The position numbers and the translations under genes were made by a program. This document shows positions 21,206 to 33,182 of a stretch of DNA of 64,000 nucleotides, in pieces. How positions within the stretch are numbered: position 1 is the stretch's first letter; each line of letters starts with the position of its first letter. This DNA is from Heterodera schachtii (Eukaryota; Nematoda; Chromadorea; Rhabditida; Heteroderidae). The stretch spans positions 352,552-416,551 of the forward strand of contig SIJG01000076.1 in NCBI GenBank assembly GCA_023374025.1, read 5' to 3'. The notes under the pieces are model-generated. The model did not search any database. It saw only the letters and a list, made by a program, of their open reading frames with translations, and was not told the DNA's origin.

Positions 21206-24200
21206 ATGACAATGAACACAACCGGCTCGGACGGATTGGATGGCGAAGCGGACGAGTTGGTGCTGAAGGACGAGATCAGGTGGTTGTGGAGGTGGCGGTT
21301 TTGGTCAGTAGAGCCTGACGGCATCGTGATTCACTCCGGGAATCCCGTCTTTTTTTGCAAGAGATTTTTTGGAAAAACGGCGAGAGTCCCGTTCCGCTTA
21401 TTCTGGGTTCTCTGGAATTTTTTTTCCGCCTCTAATTTTGGTCACATTTGGAGCGATGGCAAACGTAAAAGGAAAATTTAAAAAAAATCGTGATTTGATA
21501 TTACGTGTTTCGAATGTTCAAAAATAAGTAACCATTGTTGCCTTATATTTGGTCGGTGTCATGACAACGTACAACAACAAAAAAAGGAGACAAACTCGTA
21601 TAACCTTCAAATTTTTTTTTTTTTGTTGAAAATATAGTTTTATCCAAGAGAACTCATTTAAAATTTTAATATAAATACATAATTCTTTTTTAAAAATAAA
21701 AATTTTACTAATGTCATCTGTCCATTTTATCTTTCCAAAATAGAAATCGGTCGACAGTTCAGTCCCTGGCCCATTTTTCTATATTTATCGAAAATTAAAA
21801 AAAAAATTTTGCGTTTCTTTGGAAATCGTAATAATTCCCTTTTCCTCCATTCTTTCAGTGGTTCGGACGAGGACCGCTCGGACAGTTCGTCCGTCCAAAT
21901 TTTGGACGACGAAATGGACGCGGAGGAGGGGCGGCGCAAAACTGTGCCGAAGGTGGCGCCGGCGCCGTTGGAGGAAAGCGGCGGCGAACTGCCGCCATCC
22001 GACTCATTTGTGGTGGACACCGAGGCGGTGGAGGAGGAGGCGGAGAACAGCGCGTACCAACCGGAGCAGCGGGGCGGCAGCGGCACGAAGTTGGAAATTG
22101 CCAATTCAAATTGGAAAAAAACGGATTTTTCGTGGGATATTATTGCCCCCCCCCCTCCCCTCAAAAAAATTTTTCATTTAACGGAGTGGCAAAATGTAAA
22201 AATTGTCAAAAACCTAAGGGGGTCGGGCGACAGACATTGATTTGAGTGCCCTCTGACTTTTGGTCCTCATTTCCGCCGAGTTCAATGAACTGCGTCCCCT
22301 CCATTTTTAAACAAATTTTTCAAAAAAAAAAAATAATTTCGGCGATTTTTTTTTCTTTTGCTTTTTTGGGACATAAATTCAATTGTTGACAAAATCCGCA
22401 AAATGCATTAGCTTAAGAATATGAATTGTGCGAATTTATGCGCCTTTTTAAGTCACCAAACAAATTTTTCAACAATTATCCCTTATAAAAATGTTTGAAG
22501 ATTTTAGCAATATGTCTGAAATCTTTTTAAAAACATTTCCGGTTTTGAGGGGTTGGAAATGAACTTCTCCCACTTTCCCCCCTATTTTTTCCATGGCATT
22601 TTAATTAATTTTTTAATCCCTTTCCCACATTTGTTCAGCGCTCAGTTCAGCTTTGCCCAAGTGATCTCCCATTTTACGCCGGTGCCCAAAGAGTCGAAAC
22701 GGAGTGACGGCCAAAATCGAAGTGCCGGCAAAGTTCGTCCGTTTATTCGTCAGCACCTCTTCCCTTGACTTTTCTCAAAACATTTGTGTCTATGCCCAAA
22801 AATGGGGACAAATTTAGGGCCGCTTTTCAAACCCGGGAAAGCCCGATTCGACATTTATTATTTTTAAAATAATAAACATTTCTTCAAACAATCAGCTTTT
22901 CATCTAAATGTCCCAGTTTATCCTTTTTTAAACATTGAAAAAAATTTTTTTTTTAAACAATTGGGCATAGGCGCAAAAGTTTGGGTAAACTTCCGCAAGG
23001 GACAAATTTTTTTGGCATTAATAATTACCTTAGTTTCTGTATGTTGGGTGTATTTATGTTGAGAGATTTTTGTACGAATTTGGAGGGGCCACCAACATCA
23101 TCGAAATTGGAGTTGGTTGAAATTGAGGAATTTTGGCATATTTTTTGATTCAAACGAAAAAATTTGCGTCAGTTTTAAAAAAAAAATTTTTTTTTACGGC
23201 TTTGGTATTTGCAGTTGAGCTTTTTCTTTTTGAAATAATTGCCGACAATCACCAAATGGCACACACTCGTTTTCTTCACCATCATTTTAAATGTTCATCT
23301 TTAGACCTGTTTCAATTGCGGCAAGGTTGGCCATGAGCTGTCCAAGTGTCCGGAGCCGCGCGATGCGCGCCGCATTTCACAGAATCGGAACAGTTTCGGC
23401 CGGCGACGGGAAAGGTGGCGGGGGAGGGGAGGCGGCACTTTAACTGAGACAGGAACATAACCAACAAATCATTTTCTAATCCTGTTCCGGCATTTTACAA
23501 AATCCGGACACTAATTTTAAATTAATAAACTTTCTACGAGTTTTCGGAAAGTCACTCGCAACCGATTTTGGCAAAAAAGGGGGGAGGGGATCGAAAAACA
23601 ATTTTAAATAATGCAGTCCTAGAGGCTTGCCTTTTTTCGGAGCACCATCTTTAGAAAAAAATAAAAATAACAATTTTTGTTATTGGTACCATTTGTCTCG
23701 AACTTTTTGCTAAAATGAATGTCCCCACTTTTGAGTCAGTTTGAAATTAAAAAAAAAATTCACCAAAATCAGGGTGTGCGGTATGAGGTTGTTTTCCAAA
23801 ATTGCCTTTTTTTTAACCAATTTAAAGAGTGCCATTTGAAGGCTCACTTTTCCTCCGGGGTTTTCGCCATATTTTCCACTAACCAATTCTATGCAAAAAT
23901 GTTTTTGTTCAGTGCCGGCGTCGCGCCACGCTTCCACGAGCAGCGCCAAGGCCCACAGCCGGGCGTGGTCAGTGACGAGTTACGCGACGCGTTGGGTAAG
24001 CCCATGAAAAACAAAATGCCTACAATTTCTTTGAAACCGGAAAAATTCGTATTTTTTTTTGAGACATCGGTCCCCACGAGTTGCCCCCGTGGATCTATCG
24101 GATGCGAAAGTTGGGGCTGCTGAACGGCTACCCGCCCGCCTATCGGAACAGGTTTTTGTTGCTGCTGTGTGGGGTTACTGAAATTTTACCAATTCGGGTG

Positions 24201-27200
24201 AAGATTTGGGAAACCCTTGCAGGCTCGTAGCCAGGGCGGAATTTCCCACTCCCCCTCCCACCCTGAAAAAAAAGTTTCATAAAAAATGGACAAATTTTTT
24301 CTGAATTTTATCAGTTGGGGCCGAGAAATATGTTTTTTCTATAGAAACCGGGAATAATGTTTTAAACGATTGCGGGACCGGCAATTGACGATTTTTTATA
24401 CAAAATTTCGGCATTTTTTTTTGCAGGGCCACCGAACGGTTGACAGTCAGATTTCACTTGGACGAGGAGGTGACGACGACGGACGGACATCGACGGAAGC
24501 GAAAACACGCGGAAGCCACGGGTTTTTTTATTTATTTAAATTTTGCTAAAAAACAATTTTTTTTAAAATCTTACATTAAAATTCTTTAAAAATAACGCAT
24601 TTTTTGCAATTGTTATATTTTTTTTATACACTAATTGAATAAAAACATATTTTTATGTTGGGTTTGAACCCGGACCACCAAAAAAATGTAAATTTAACAA
24701 ATCTATTTGTGAGCGATGGGGGTCGATTGGGCGCCAACCACTGGGCGCTAGCTCGATTTTTGGAGCATAACTATTTTCATAGTTGTCCGAATTGAATGAA
24801 TTTAGTAACATTCGATAGCCCTAGTTGTTTTCTATAAGCATGCCAAATTTCGAAAAAAAATTTTAAGTTTCAGAAAAGTTATGGCCAAAAAACCTAGACA
24901 AACTGGGTTTTCCGAAAATTTTTGGCTGTAATCTTTTCAGAAACTTAACGAAATTTTTCAAATTTTGGCATGCTTATAGAAAACACCTAGGGCTATCGAA
25001 TGCTATTAAATTCATTCAATTTGGACAACCATGAAAATAGTTATGCTCCAAAAACCGAGCTGGCGCCCAATTCGTGCCGGTCCGTTTGTGAGCCACCCAT
25101 TTTTTCCGTTCCTTCCACATTTCGGATTTTCAAAAATGTTATTTATTTTATTTTTCAATTACATCTTTATTTGACCATTTATTTATTGTTTTTCGTCTCT
25201 CTAGGTGAGGGAGATCAGTGCCAGATTCAGCCCGAAAAACTCATCCGTTACCCGGGCTTCAACTACAGCGACGACAATTGCTTGGATGTAAGCCAAAATG
25301 GGCACGAGGGGGGAAGCAAGGTTAACAAAATTTCAATCGGCACAGAAACTTCTTCCATCCTCACATTGCCCCGACATTTGCGGTCCGACTTTTGCGCCTA
25401 TGTCCAAAATCGGACTGAAAAATTGAATTTTTTTTCAAGCCTTGATAGCCTAAACAGCATTAAAATTAAGAAAACACTGTCTTCTATTTTATTAGGAACA
25501 CTAATTCTGTTGTTTGAAAACTTTTATTATTTTTTCAAAAATTCATTGAGGGTCAAATTTTTAGACATAGACGCAAGTGTCGGGACACGTTCCGATGAGA
25601 TTATTGTAAAATTCCGGCGGTGCAACAAGGGCAGGCAGTTCATTAACCAGGAAAATTGCTCGGAAGGGGCGAGTACAATCGACTTGTCCAACACCAATAA
25701 TTCGGGCCGCCAGGGGATGAATTTTTCGGGTGCACTTCATTTCCCCCGGGTCGTTTCCCCCCCCCCCCCCCCCCCAAAAAAATTTTTGTTTTAAGGAAAA
25801 ATTTTTTTTTAAAATTCAGCGATTTTTTGGAAAATTTAGAAAAAAACTAAGTAGTTTATCATAAAATTTCGAAAAAATCGCTGAAAAATTTATTTCTTAT
25901 ACTTTTCTTACTAAATGTAAGAAATTTCCTAAGAATTTTTTGTGAAAAATTTCTAGGTTTAAAAAATTTTTCGGGCGGGAAAGGACCTGCTTCCGAATTT
26001 TTCGTTTTTTTTTTTGTTTCCAATCGCTGTACCCTTTTCATTGTTCAATAATGCCTCATCTCCACACTTCACTTTTCCTCCCTGTTCAGAAGGACTCCCA
26101 CCATTGGGTGATTCCGCCATGGGACACTTTTGTGCAGGCCCAGCAGCACCACATTGACACGCGTCGGCACCAACAGACGCAAGACGACAACGACAAGGAG
26201 GAGGAGCAGGACGGAGTGGTGGCGAACAAACGGTCAAAAGTGGTGAGTATGACGACTTTTTTTGGTGGACGATTGCCCCATTCCCATCCAGGGCGGACTT
26301 TTTGTTTTTGTGGGAAATTTTTTGAAATTTGTACCATTTTAATAGATTTTTCCCCGAAAAATTGCTAATTTGGATTTTTGGAGAAATTTAGCGAATTTTT
26401 GTTTGGAAAATTGTACCACGAGGAAGAATTCATCCCACCACCCATCGAGCAAAATTTGTTGAAAAAAAAAATTCATTTTTATTCAAATATTCGAGCTACC
26501 TCCCCGAAACAGAAAAAAAAATTTTGAGTTCCCATTTTATTGGATTTTTTTTTAAAATTTTGGTTTTGTCTTGGGATTGGGTGGTGGTGGTAAGAAATGA
26601 ATTCGTCCTCGAAAATTGGGGGCATTTTTTCCATTTTCAACAATTTGGCATTATTTCCCTCTCTTCCCCAGTCGGTGACACTTGACGAGACGGAAGAAAT
26701 TTCGGTGCTCGACGAGGAGGAGGAGGGCAAGGAGGAGGAGGACGAGGAGGCGGAGGAGGGCGAACTCACTGACGAGGAAGAGGAGGAAAACGATGCGGAC
26801 GTACTGTTTGTGGACGCACGAAGTCGGACAACGAAAAAGAAAAAGAAGGGCAAAAGCGGCGCCAATGTGTCGCTGGAGGAGGGCGAAATTGTGGACGAAT
26901 CGGAGGAGGAACAGCAACAGCAGCAGCCAATGGTTGCTACCAAAAAAATTTTAAATCAAAAAAGAGGACAATGGGAAAATTTGCATAATTTTCTAACAAT
27001 AAGCAAAAGCATTTAAATTTCAAAATTTTGACCACCGACCGCCAAAATTCTCCTAAAATTTTCGAATGACGAAAAGGGGCGGGGAGGGGAAGGGGGCTTC
27101 GTAATCAAGGGCAGGCAGGATTAAATCTTAAAAAAGCTCGTCGATTACATGGCTTGGACCCACCCTCCGCTTTTTGGGACCCGGTTCCCGACCCTCGTAG

Positions 27201-29131
27201 TTGTAAAGCCTCGGAACCCGACTAAAAAAAAAAATCGGTTTCCCGAGGCACAAATGGACCGACCGAGCATCCATCGTCGGAGGGTGGGCAAATGCGGTTA
27301 ATCGCTGCAGTCAAAAAACAAAATTTGGTTTCATCAAACTCAGAAATTCAAAGTTGTTGCCGAATAAAAATGTTTGGAAATTTACAAAAAGAAACAACAA
27401 GAAATTACCATGTATCGCCAAACATTTTTCCAGGACATGGACTTGAGGACGCACAGCGACAGAAACAACGGCAAAACAAAAGACACAGACACCGCCGAAA
27501 ATGATGACAAAGTGACGAAACGGAGGGAAAAGAGAAGCATCGGCAAAAGGACGACGAAAAAATTGGGCAAAAAGAGGCGAAAGGTGCGCAAAAAAAGTGC
27601 GGGAAAATCAGCACGTATTTTAGTGGGATAAGCTGAGATTTGGGGGATTGTCCGGGATTTTGGAGAATTGGCCTGGATTTTGGGCGTTTGGCAGGGATTT
27701 TTTAGAGATTGGCCAGGAGTTTTGTGGATTGGATGGGATTTTGGGGAATTAATCGTGACTTTAGGGGGATTAGCCGGGATTTGACCGAGATTTTGAGGGA
27801 TTGGCAGGACTTATTTGTTAGGGGCAGCTGTCGGGATTTTGGGTATTTGGCTAGATTTCGCGGGTTTGGCCGGGATTTTGGACGTTTGGCCAGTGATTTT
27901 GGTGGTTTAGCCGCCCAAATTTCCTTGGGAAACGCAAATGCATTGTAGGATGAAGCAGTAACAGCACCGCCGATCACTGGCGATGTGCCGCCGTCCTCCA
28001 CCACCGCCACAAAAACGGCAGCGGCTGTTGTGCCACCGCCGCCGTGCCCTTCGGCAACCGAAAATGGCCAAGGCCCGTCAACGACGACGGCAAATGCGAA
28101 ATCAACCACCACTACCACTACCGCCAACAACAGCAACGAGCAGCAGGAGAAGGAGGAGGCCACTGCGATGTTGCTTAAGGTGGTGAAAAAGGGACGCGTG
28201 GAGCGGGGAGGCGGAATTTTTGTTTAAAATTCCAATTTTTTCCCCCGGCGGCACCCCCCGGAACACTGCCGTTTCACTTCGAACTTTTTTTTTACTTTAA
28301 AAAAAATTTTGTTGGAAAATTTCTAGCAAAAACATTTTCTTCATTTTTTCAAAATTCTAAGACACAAAAAAAAAAAAAATTGCCCGAATCTGATAAGGAC
28401 CGTCGCTGCGCTGGACCCCTAATTCCCGCAACAAAAAAAAATTTGCTAATCACTCATCATTTGTCAGATGCAACTTGGCACGCCGGTGCCGATGAGTCAC
28501 AACGTTTGCGCTGACAAGCCCGACTACGCGGTGGAGAATCCAGCGCTTGAGAAGTGGTCCATTGGTAAGTCAAAAATAGAAAAAAAAAATTTTTGAAATT
28601 TTTTTTTTTAATTTCACGCAATTAATCATTTTTCCAAACTTATTTTGTTTTTATTGGCGGGGACTACAGAACAGTCCCGTGGTCGGAAAAAATATCGGAG
28701 CGAGCAATCCTTAATTTTTTTTTTTTTTTTTTGCTCTTTGTGTCAAAAATTTTTTCCCGTTTTACTTTTCAAAATGTCGTCACCGAGGAGAAAAACACTA
28801 CCGTTTTCGCCAAAAAAAGACATTAATTTTTACCATTTTGGGATTAAACCCCCACAAAAAAAATTATGAAAAAAAGACTCGGCGGTTCCTTTATTCGTCG
28901 CAAAGAAAAATTTTTTTTTAATTAATAATTCTAATTTTTGTAGGTATTCAAGCATTCCAACACCAACCGCCCGCCTCCTCCACCGGCTTCTTCAAACGGA
29001 TGCACAAAATTGTGAAAAGTGTGCGCAAAAATGGCCCCGCAGGCGTTGAGGGCGGCGGAGACAATGAAAACAACAACAAAAAGGACAACGAAGAAAATGG
29101 AAAAAAGGCGAAAGAACACCAAAAGAGATGA
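21206..29131 (+). CDS. ZCCHC8-like zinc-knuckle/PSP protein (NEXT-complex type)
   Basis: Fourteen exons, all phases consistent, 1938 nt, 645 residues: 21206-21279, 21859-22089, 22639-22732, 23305-23414, 23913-23995, 24064-24151, 24427-24521, 25205-25287, 26090-26242, 26672-26932, 27434-27583, 27949-28179, 28468-28564, 28944-29131. An acidic N-terminus leads to a CCHC knuckle TCFNCGKVGHELSKC (Cys135, Cys138, His143, Cys148). A PSP domain follows: QPGVVSDELRDALG, HELPPWIYRMRKLGLLNGYP, KLIRYPGFNYSDDN, HHWVIPPWDTF. Exon 10 is strongly acidic, exon 11 basic, exon 12 Thr/Pro-rich; the C-terminus (STGFFKRMHKIVKS) matches the terminal ZCCHC8 helix. ZCCHC8 scaffolds the MTR4 helicase with RBM7 to feed RNA to the nuclear exosome. 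Some donors (GTTGGA, GTTCGT) are weak. ATG 21206 was chosen; the knuckle and PSP domain are firm. Confidence 0.88.
22770..23010. repeat. Small foldback in zinc-knuckle gene intron 3
   Basis: TGTCTATGCCCAAAAATGGG (22787) and CAATTGGGCATAGGCGCAAA (22961) form inverted arms. The same GACATAGGCGCAA box forms a second foldback at about 25360-25610 in intron 8 and occurs once at 12562. No target duplication established. Confidence 0.45.
24715..25084. mobile_element. MULE-like MITE in zinc-knuckle gene intron 7
   Basis: Exact 9-bp duplication TTTGTGAGC (24706-24714 and 25085-25093). The arms are inverted: GGAGCATAACTATTTTCATA with GTTGTCCGAATTGAATGAAT on the left, mirrored on the right. The right terminus read inward begins CGGACCGGCACGAATTGGGC, similar to CGGACCGGG at the end of the element at 53134. 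Confidence 0.85.
27634..27930. repeat. Degenerate GGGATTTTGG / TTGGCC tandem array in intron 11
   Basis: About ten imperfect units of roughly 24-26 bp with the theme TTGGCCGGGATTTTGGNNNT fill intron 11 of the zinc-knuckle gene, ending about 20 bp before exon 12. A 79-residue open frame over it is repeat-driven. Confidence 0.7.
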
Positions 29132-29264
29132 TAATTGGGAGAGGACAGAATTATGAGTTATCAATCAAAGCAAAACAAAAAATTGTTTTTTAATTCAATT
29201 TATTTCCATTTTTTGGTGATTTGTGTGAATTTTTTGCTTGCCAATTTTTTCAATGCATTTAATC

Positions 29265-29601
29265 AGTATCATGGCAACTCGTACAAAAGGCAACTCGTAC
29301 ACAGGAGAACGCGTACAATAGGCAACTCGTACAAAAAAAATTTCCAAGAATTTTCAACTAAAACTAGAATTTTTAGATAAAAAAAACTCTAAAATGGATT
29401 TTCAAGCTAGAAATTCAAAAAATCAGCTAAAAACTTAGTAAAAAAACTAAAGAATTTTTTAAAGTTTTTCTAGGCTATAAAACTCTTTTAGATTTTTTTT
29501 TTATCTAAAAATTATAAGTTTTAGTTGAAAATTCTTAGAAAATTTTTTTTGTACGAGTTGCCCTGTGTACGAGTTGCCTATTGTACGATTTGCCATTGAC
29601 C
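29265..29601. mobile_element. MULE-like MITE with CAACTCGTACA arms
   Basis: Exact 9-bp duplication CATTTAATC (29256-29264 and 29602-29610). The left arm (29273-29335) repeats GGCAACTCGTACAAAA three to four times and the right arm (29548-29595) carries the inverse. The interior is AT-rich with internal dyads around AAAAACTTAGTAAAAAAACT. Confidence 0.8.
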
Positions 29602-31012
29602 CATTTAATCGAGCCAATTCTGGCAAATTTGGAAGAGTGCTGAGAAGATTGCGTGGCTGGTAAATTCGACACTGAGTATTTTCGACACTTAATTTCGACA
29701 CTACGTTTTCGACATAGAGAAATTTCCACACTGAACCATTTCGACATTGAGTAAATTCGACACTATTGAGAATTTTTAAAAATTAATACGATTTTGAAAG
29801 TGTTAGTATTTAGGTATGCTAAATTCTCATATTTCATTTTCTAATTCGTACTTTTTAAAAGGTTAGGTTGGTATAACTGAGTAAAACGTCAAACCCCGTG
29901 TCATTGTTAGACAAAGTGACTCATAATGCTAAATAGCGATATTTTGAGGCGCTAACTCAAAAAAACTGATCAGTCAGTGATCATTGCCTTTTTTGCATTG
30001 GTTGTCCTGATCATCCGAACTTTGGCAATTGTGTAGAATTGTGGTCCCGACGAAAAAAAAAAGTTAGAATTTTTTTTTACATTTTTTCTAGGGTAAAAAA
30101 ATACGCTGATCACGAATCTGAACTCAGATTTTGAAAAAGCATTGATTTTGTCAATGATTTTTCATCAAGTACTTGATTTAAAAAAAAAATTTTTTTTTTT
30201 ATTTACAATGAATATGGGATAAAACGCGCTCGCTGATCATGAATGGGATTGTGAATTTGGAAAAATCAATGTTCTAGTCTATGATCTTTCATCAAATATT
30301 ATTAAAAATAAATCACAGCCAAGCGGGCTCGAAGTATGGCATTTTCACTTGTGTTAATTTGAGGAAACAGTTCGAAAAGGTCCATTAGGATTGCAATGAA
30401 ATAACGATGAATGAATAATACCCCACCCTAGGAAATCAATTCGACCACAAATAAACATATTTACATAACAAAACAAATGACGTTTCGCACCAATTGTTTA
30501 CGCCGAAGAGGGCGCCGGTTCGAGCCCGCTTGGCTGTGATTTATTTTTAATAATATTTGATGAAAGATCATAGACTGGAACATTGATTTTTCCAAATTCA
30601 CAATCCCATTCATGATCAGCGAGCGCGTTTTATCCCATATTCATTGTAAATAAAAAAAAAATTTTTTTTTAAAATCAAGTACTTGATGAAAAATCATTGA
30701 CAAAATCAATGCTTTTTCAAAATCTGAGTTCAGATTCGTGATCAGCGTATTTTTTTACCCTAGAAAAAATGTAAAAAAAAATTCTAACTTTTTTTTTCGT
30801 CGGGACCACAATTCTACACAATTGCCAAAGTTCGGATGATCAGGACAACCAATGCAAAAAAGGCAATGATCACTGACTGATCAGTTTTTTTTTTGAGTTA
30901 GCGCCTCAAAATATCGCTATTTGGCATTATGAGTCACTTTGTCTAACAATGACACTCATTTAATCGAGCCAATTCTGGCAAATTTGGAAGAAAGTGCTGA
31001 GAAGATTGTATA
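29602..31012. mobile_element. Insertion flanked by long direct repeats; large foldback
   Basis: A stretch of about 53 bp starting CATTTAATCGAGCCAATTCT occurs at 29602-29654 and again at 30958-31012. Between them lie a one-sided TTTCGACACT array (29655-29770) and a palindrome of about 1050 bp (29900-30953) with arms of about 430 bp. At its centre the GGCAATTGTGTAGAATTGTG ends of the GGTCCCGACG family face each other (30025 and 30829). The loop carries the B-box-like GGTTCGAGCCCGCTTGGC (30512). No coding sequence. Confidence 0.65.
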
Positions 31013-31283
31013 CCTAAATGTTTTTGATATTTAATGTGCCAATTTAATTGCGTAGAAATGCGCTTACAAATTAGTGCTTATTTTGTTTTTACGGCCCATT
31101 AAGAGCTTAAATTGCCGATTGGTTTAATCAAAAGATGAATTGTGAATTTTTTCAAAAAAAGTAAATTTTCATAAAATGGTAAATGGGGAAAACAATAAAA
31201 TCTAAATCAACAATAAGAATAAACAATCGACATCGTTCAAAGTCTTTTGGCTTAACTTCTTTCGAATCCAGCGATCGAGCTTC

Positions 31284-33182
31284 TTAAACTGATTCTTGTT
31301 TTGCAACGGAAAGGCCATCTTCGTTAGATTTGCCCTTGCGGCGGCGCTTGACACGCCCGGCCTCATATGCCCGTTTGACAGCATCAAACGCGAAACCGAA
31401 TGCTTCCTGTAAAAATAAAGAAAAATCTAACTATTTTTTATAACAATGTTCTTAAACGGCCGAATAGGCCTCTAAAAATCCAATGCTTTTGGCACCACAT
31501 GATTTTCTCGAATTCTTTCGGAACACATCATGGGTTGCATAAAAAAATTTTTTCGATATTTTTTAATGAGTCCCAACCCCATTCTCGCCCCGGGTGCTCC
31601 GCAAGATTTCGCCGGGACAAAATTACGCCTTGAAAAATTTTCAAAAAGAAATTTTTCATAAAAATCTTGGAAAAATTTTTTTTCGCGATTTTTGGAAAAA
31701 TTTACTTAATTATCATAAAATTTAAATATTTCGGCGGCGAATTTTTCCTGTTTGCCTTCCACTTCCCAACTCGTTTGTCAGAATTGGCTTTGTAAATTGG
31801 AAATTTTGTAAATTTATTAGGTTTATAAAAGTTGTGGGCAAAAAAGTTGAAAAAAAAAATTTTGTTTTTCGGGGCCCTAAAAATAGGCAACATTTAAACA
31901 ATTTTTTTGTGTTGGAAATTTTTTCAGAAATAAATTTGAAATTTACCTTCAAAACATCGTCAATGTTGCCACGCACACTCAAGTCCTCAACTTGGTTGTC
32001 CGGTGCAATTTGGGCTCTTACGGTGATTTTCTTGCCTTGAAAAGGGGAAAATGAATATTTTTTCACATTATTTTGACCTCAAAAATTCCTTTCATTTTAC
32101 GGCATGCGCCTTCCCTGGGCTTCCTTCTCCCAAAATCCCACCTCCTCCTCGTCCCCTGCCCTCCAGGGTTGCCGCCTGAATCCCGGCTTTTTTTCTCGTC
32201 AGAGTCCAGAATGCTAACCGAATTTGGCCATACCGGGCCCGGTATTTTTCTCGTCCCGCGGCAACCCTGCTTCTGTCCCTCCCCCCGCCCGCCCCGTTTT
32301 GCCGCAGTTTCTTCCCTTTACGCTTTTTGGTCTCGTAATGCAAAAATCAGCGCGGAGCAAACGGCACTTTGTTAGGTTGCCTCCTCCCACCCCCGCCCAA
32401 TACGAAATTATGTCCCTTTGCCCTGAGCATAAACTATTTTTTTTTTTGGTGTAAAATACCAAAAAAAGTTGAAAAAAAATTTTTTGTTTTTCGGGGCCCT
32501 AAAAATAGGCAACATTTAAACAATTTTTTGTGTTGGAAATTTTTTCACAAATAAATTTGAAATTTACCCTCAGGACATCGTCGATGTTGCCAAGCACAAT
32601 CAGGTCCTGAACTTGGTCGTTCGGTCCAGCTTGGGCTCTGACGGTTATTTTCTTGCCTTGAAAAGGGGAAAACGAATATTTTCCTTCAGATTATTTTCGC
32701 GACCGCAAAAATTCCCTTTGTTTTAAGGCGTGTGCCTTCCCTGCGCTTCCTTCCCCCAAAATCCCAACTCCTCCTCGTCCCCTGCCCTCCTAAATCCCGG
32801 CTTTATTTTCTCATCCGAATCCCGCATTTTGACCGAATTTGCCATCCCGGGCAAGAATCTCGATATTTTTCTCATCCCGCGGTAACCCTGCTTCCCTTCC
32901 GTCCCCCCCCCCCCGCCCCGTTTTACCGCACTTTCTCCCCTTTCCGCTTCTGTTTTTTGTCTCGTAATGCAAAAACCAGCGCGGAGCAAACGCCACTTAG
33001 TTAGGTTGCCTCCCCCCACCCCCGCCCAATACGAAATTATGTCCCTTTGCCCTGAGCATAAACTTTAATTTTTTTTTTTGGTGTAAAACATACCAAACGG
33101 TCTCGAACCCTTCCTGTTCACTACGCCGAGGCCAACAACGTCCACTTGATTTTGAAGCATTTTTTTGACGAAAATTTTACTT
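31284..33182 (-). CDS. Small unrecognised gene with duplicated alternative exon
   Basis: Partial 5' end. Exon A 33182-33094 (SKIFVKKMLQNQVDVVG, LGVVNRKGSRPFG), then exon B 32656-32568 or exon C 32035-31947, then a last exon 31406-31284 (EAFGFAFDAVKRAYEAGR, VKRRRKGKSNEDG, stop). B and C are both 89 bp, enter at phase 1 and leave at phase 0, so joining B to C breaks the frame while either alone keeps it. They encode GKKITVRAQAGPNDQVQDLI and GKKITVRAQIAPDNQVEDLS, each ending GNIDDVL plus K/R. The duplication includes the flanking intron (about 600 bp). I know no family for it; the C-terminus is basic. The first exon is not located: exon A has an acceptor (TTTAG) and an internal ATG. Confidence 0.65.

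Noticed and set aside
25000..25794. A 264-codon open frame
   Set aside because: Only 25205-25287 is a real exon of the zinc-knuckle gene; the rest is intron and foldback sequence that happens to be open.
26479..26943. Serine-rich minus-strand frame of 154 codons
   Set aside because: Antisense shadow of the acidic exon 10 of the zinc-knuckle gene (GAG/GAC runs read as serine codons).
32092..33019. Glycine/arginine-rich frames in the duplicated intron
   Set aside because: They occur twice because the intron is duplicated, have no matching splice phases and are GC-biased spacer.
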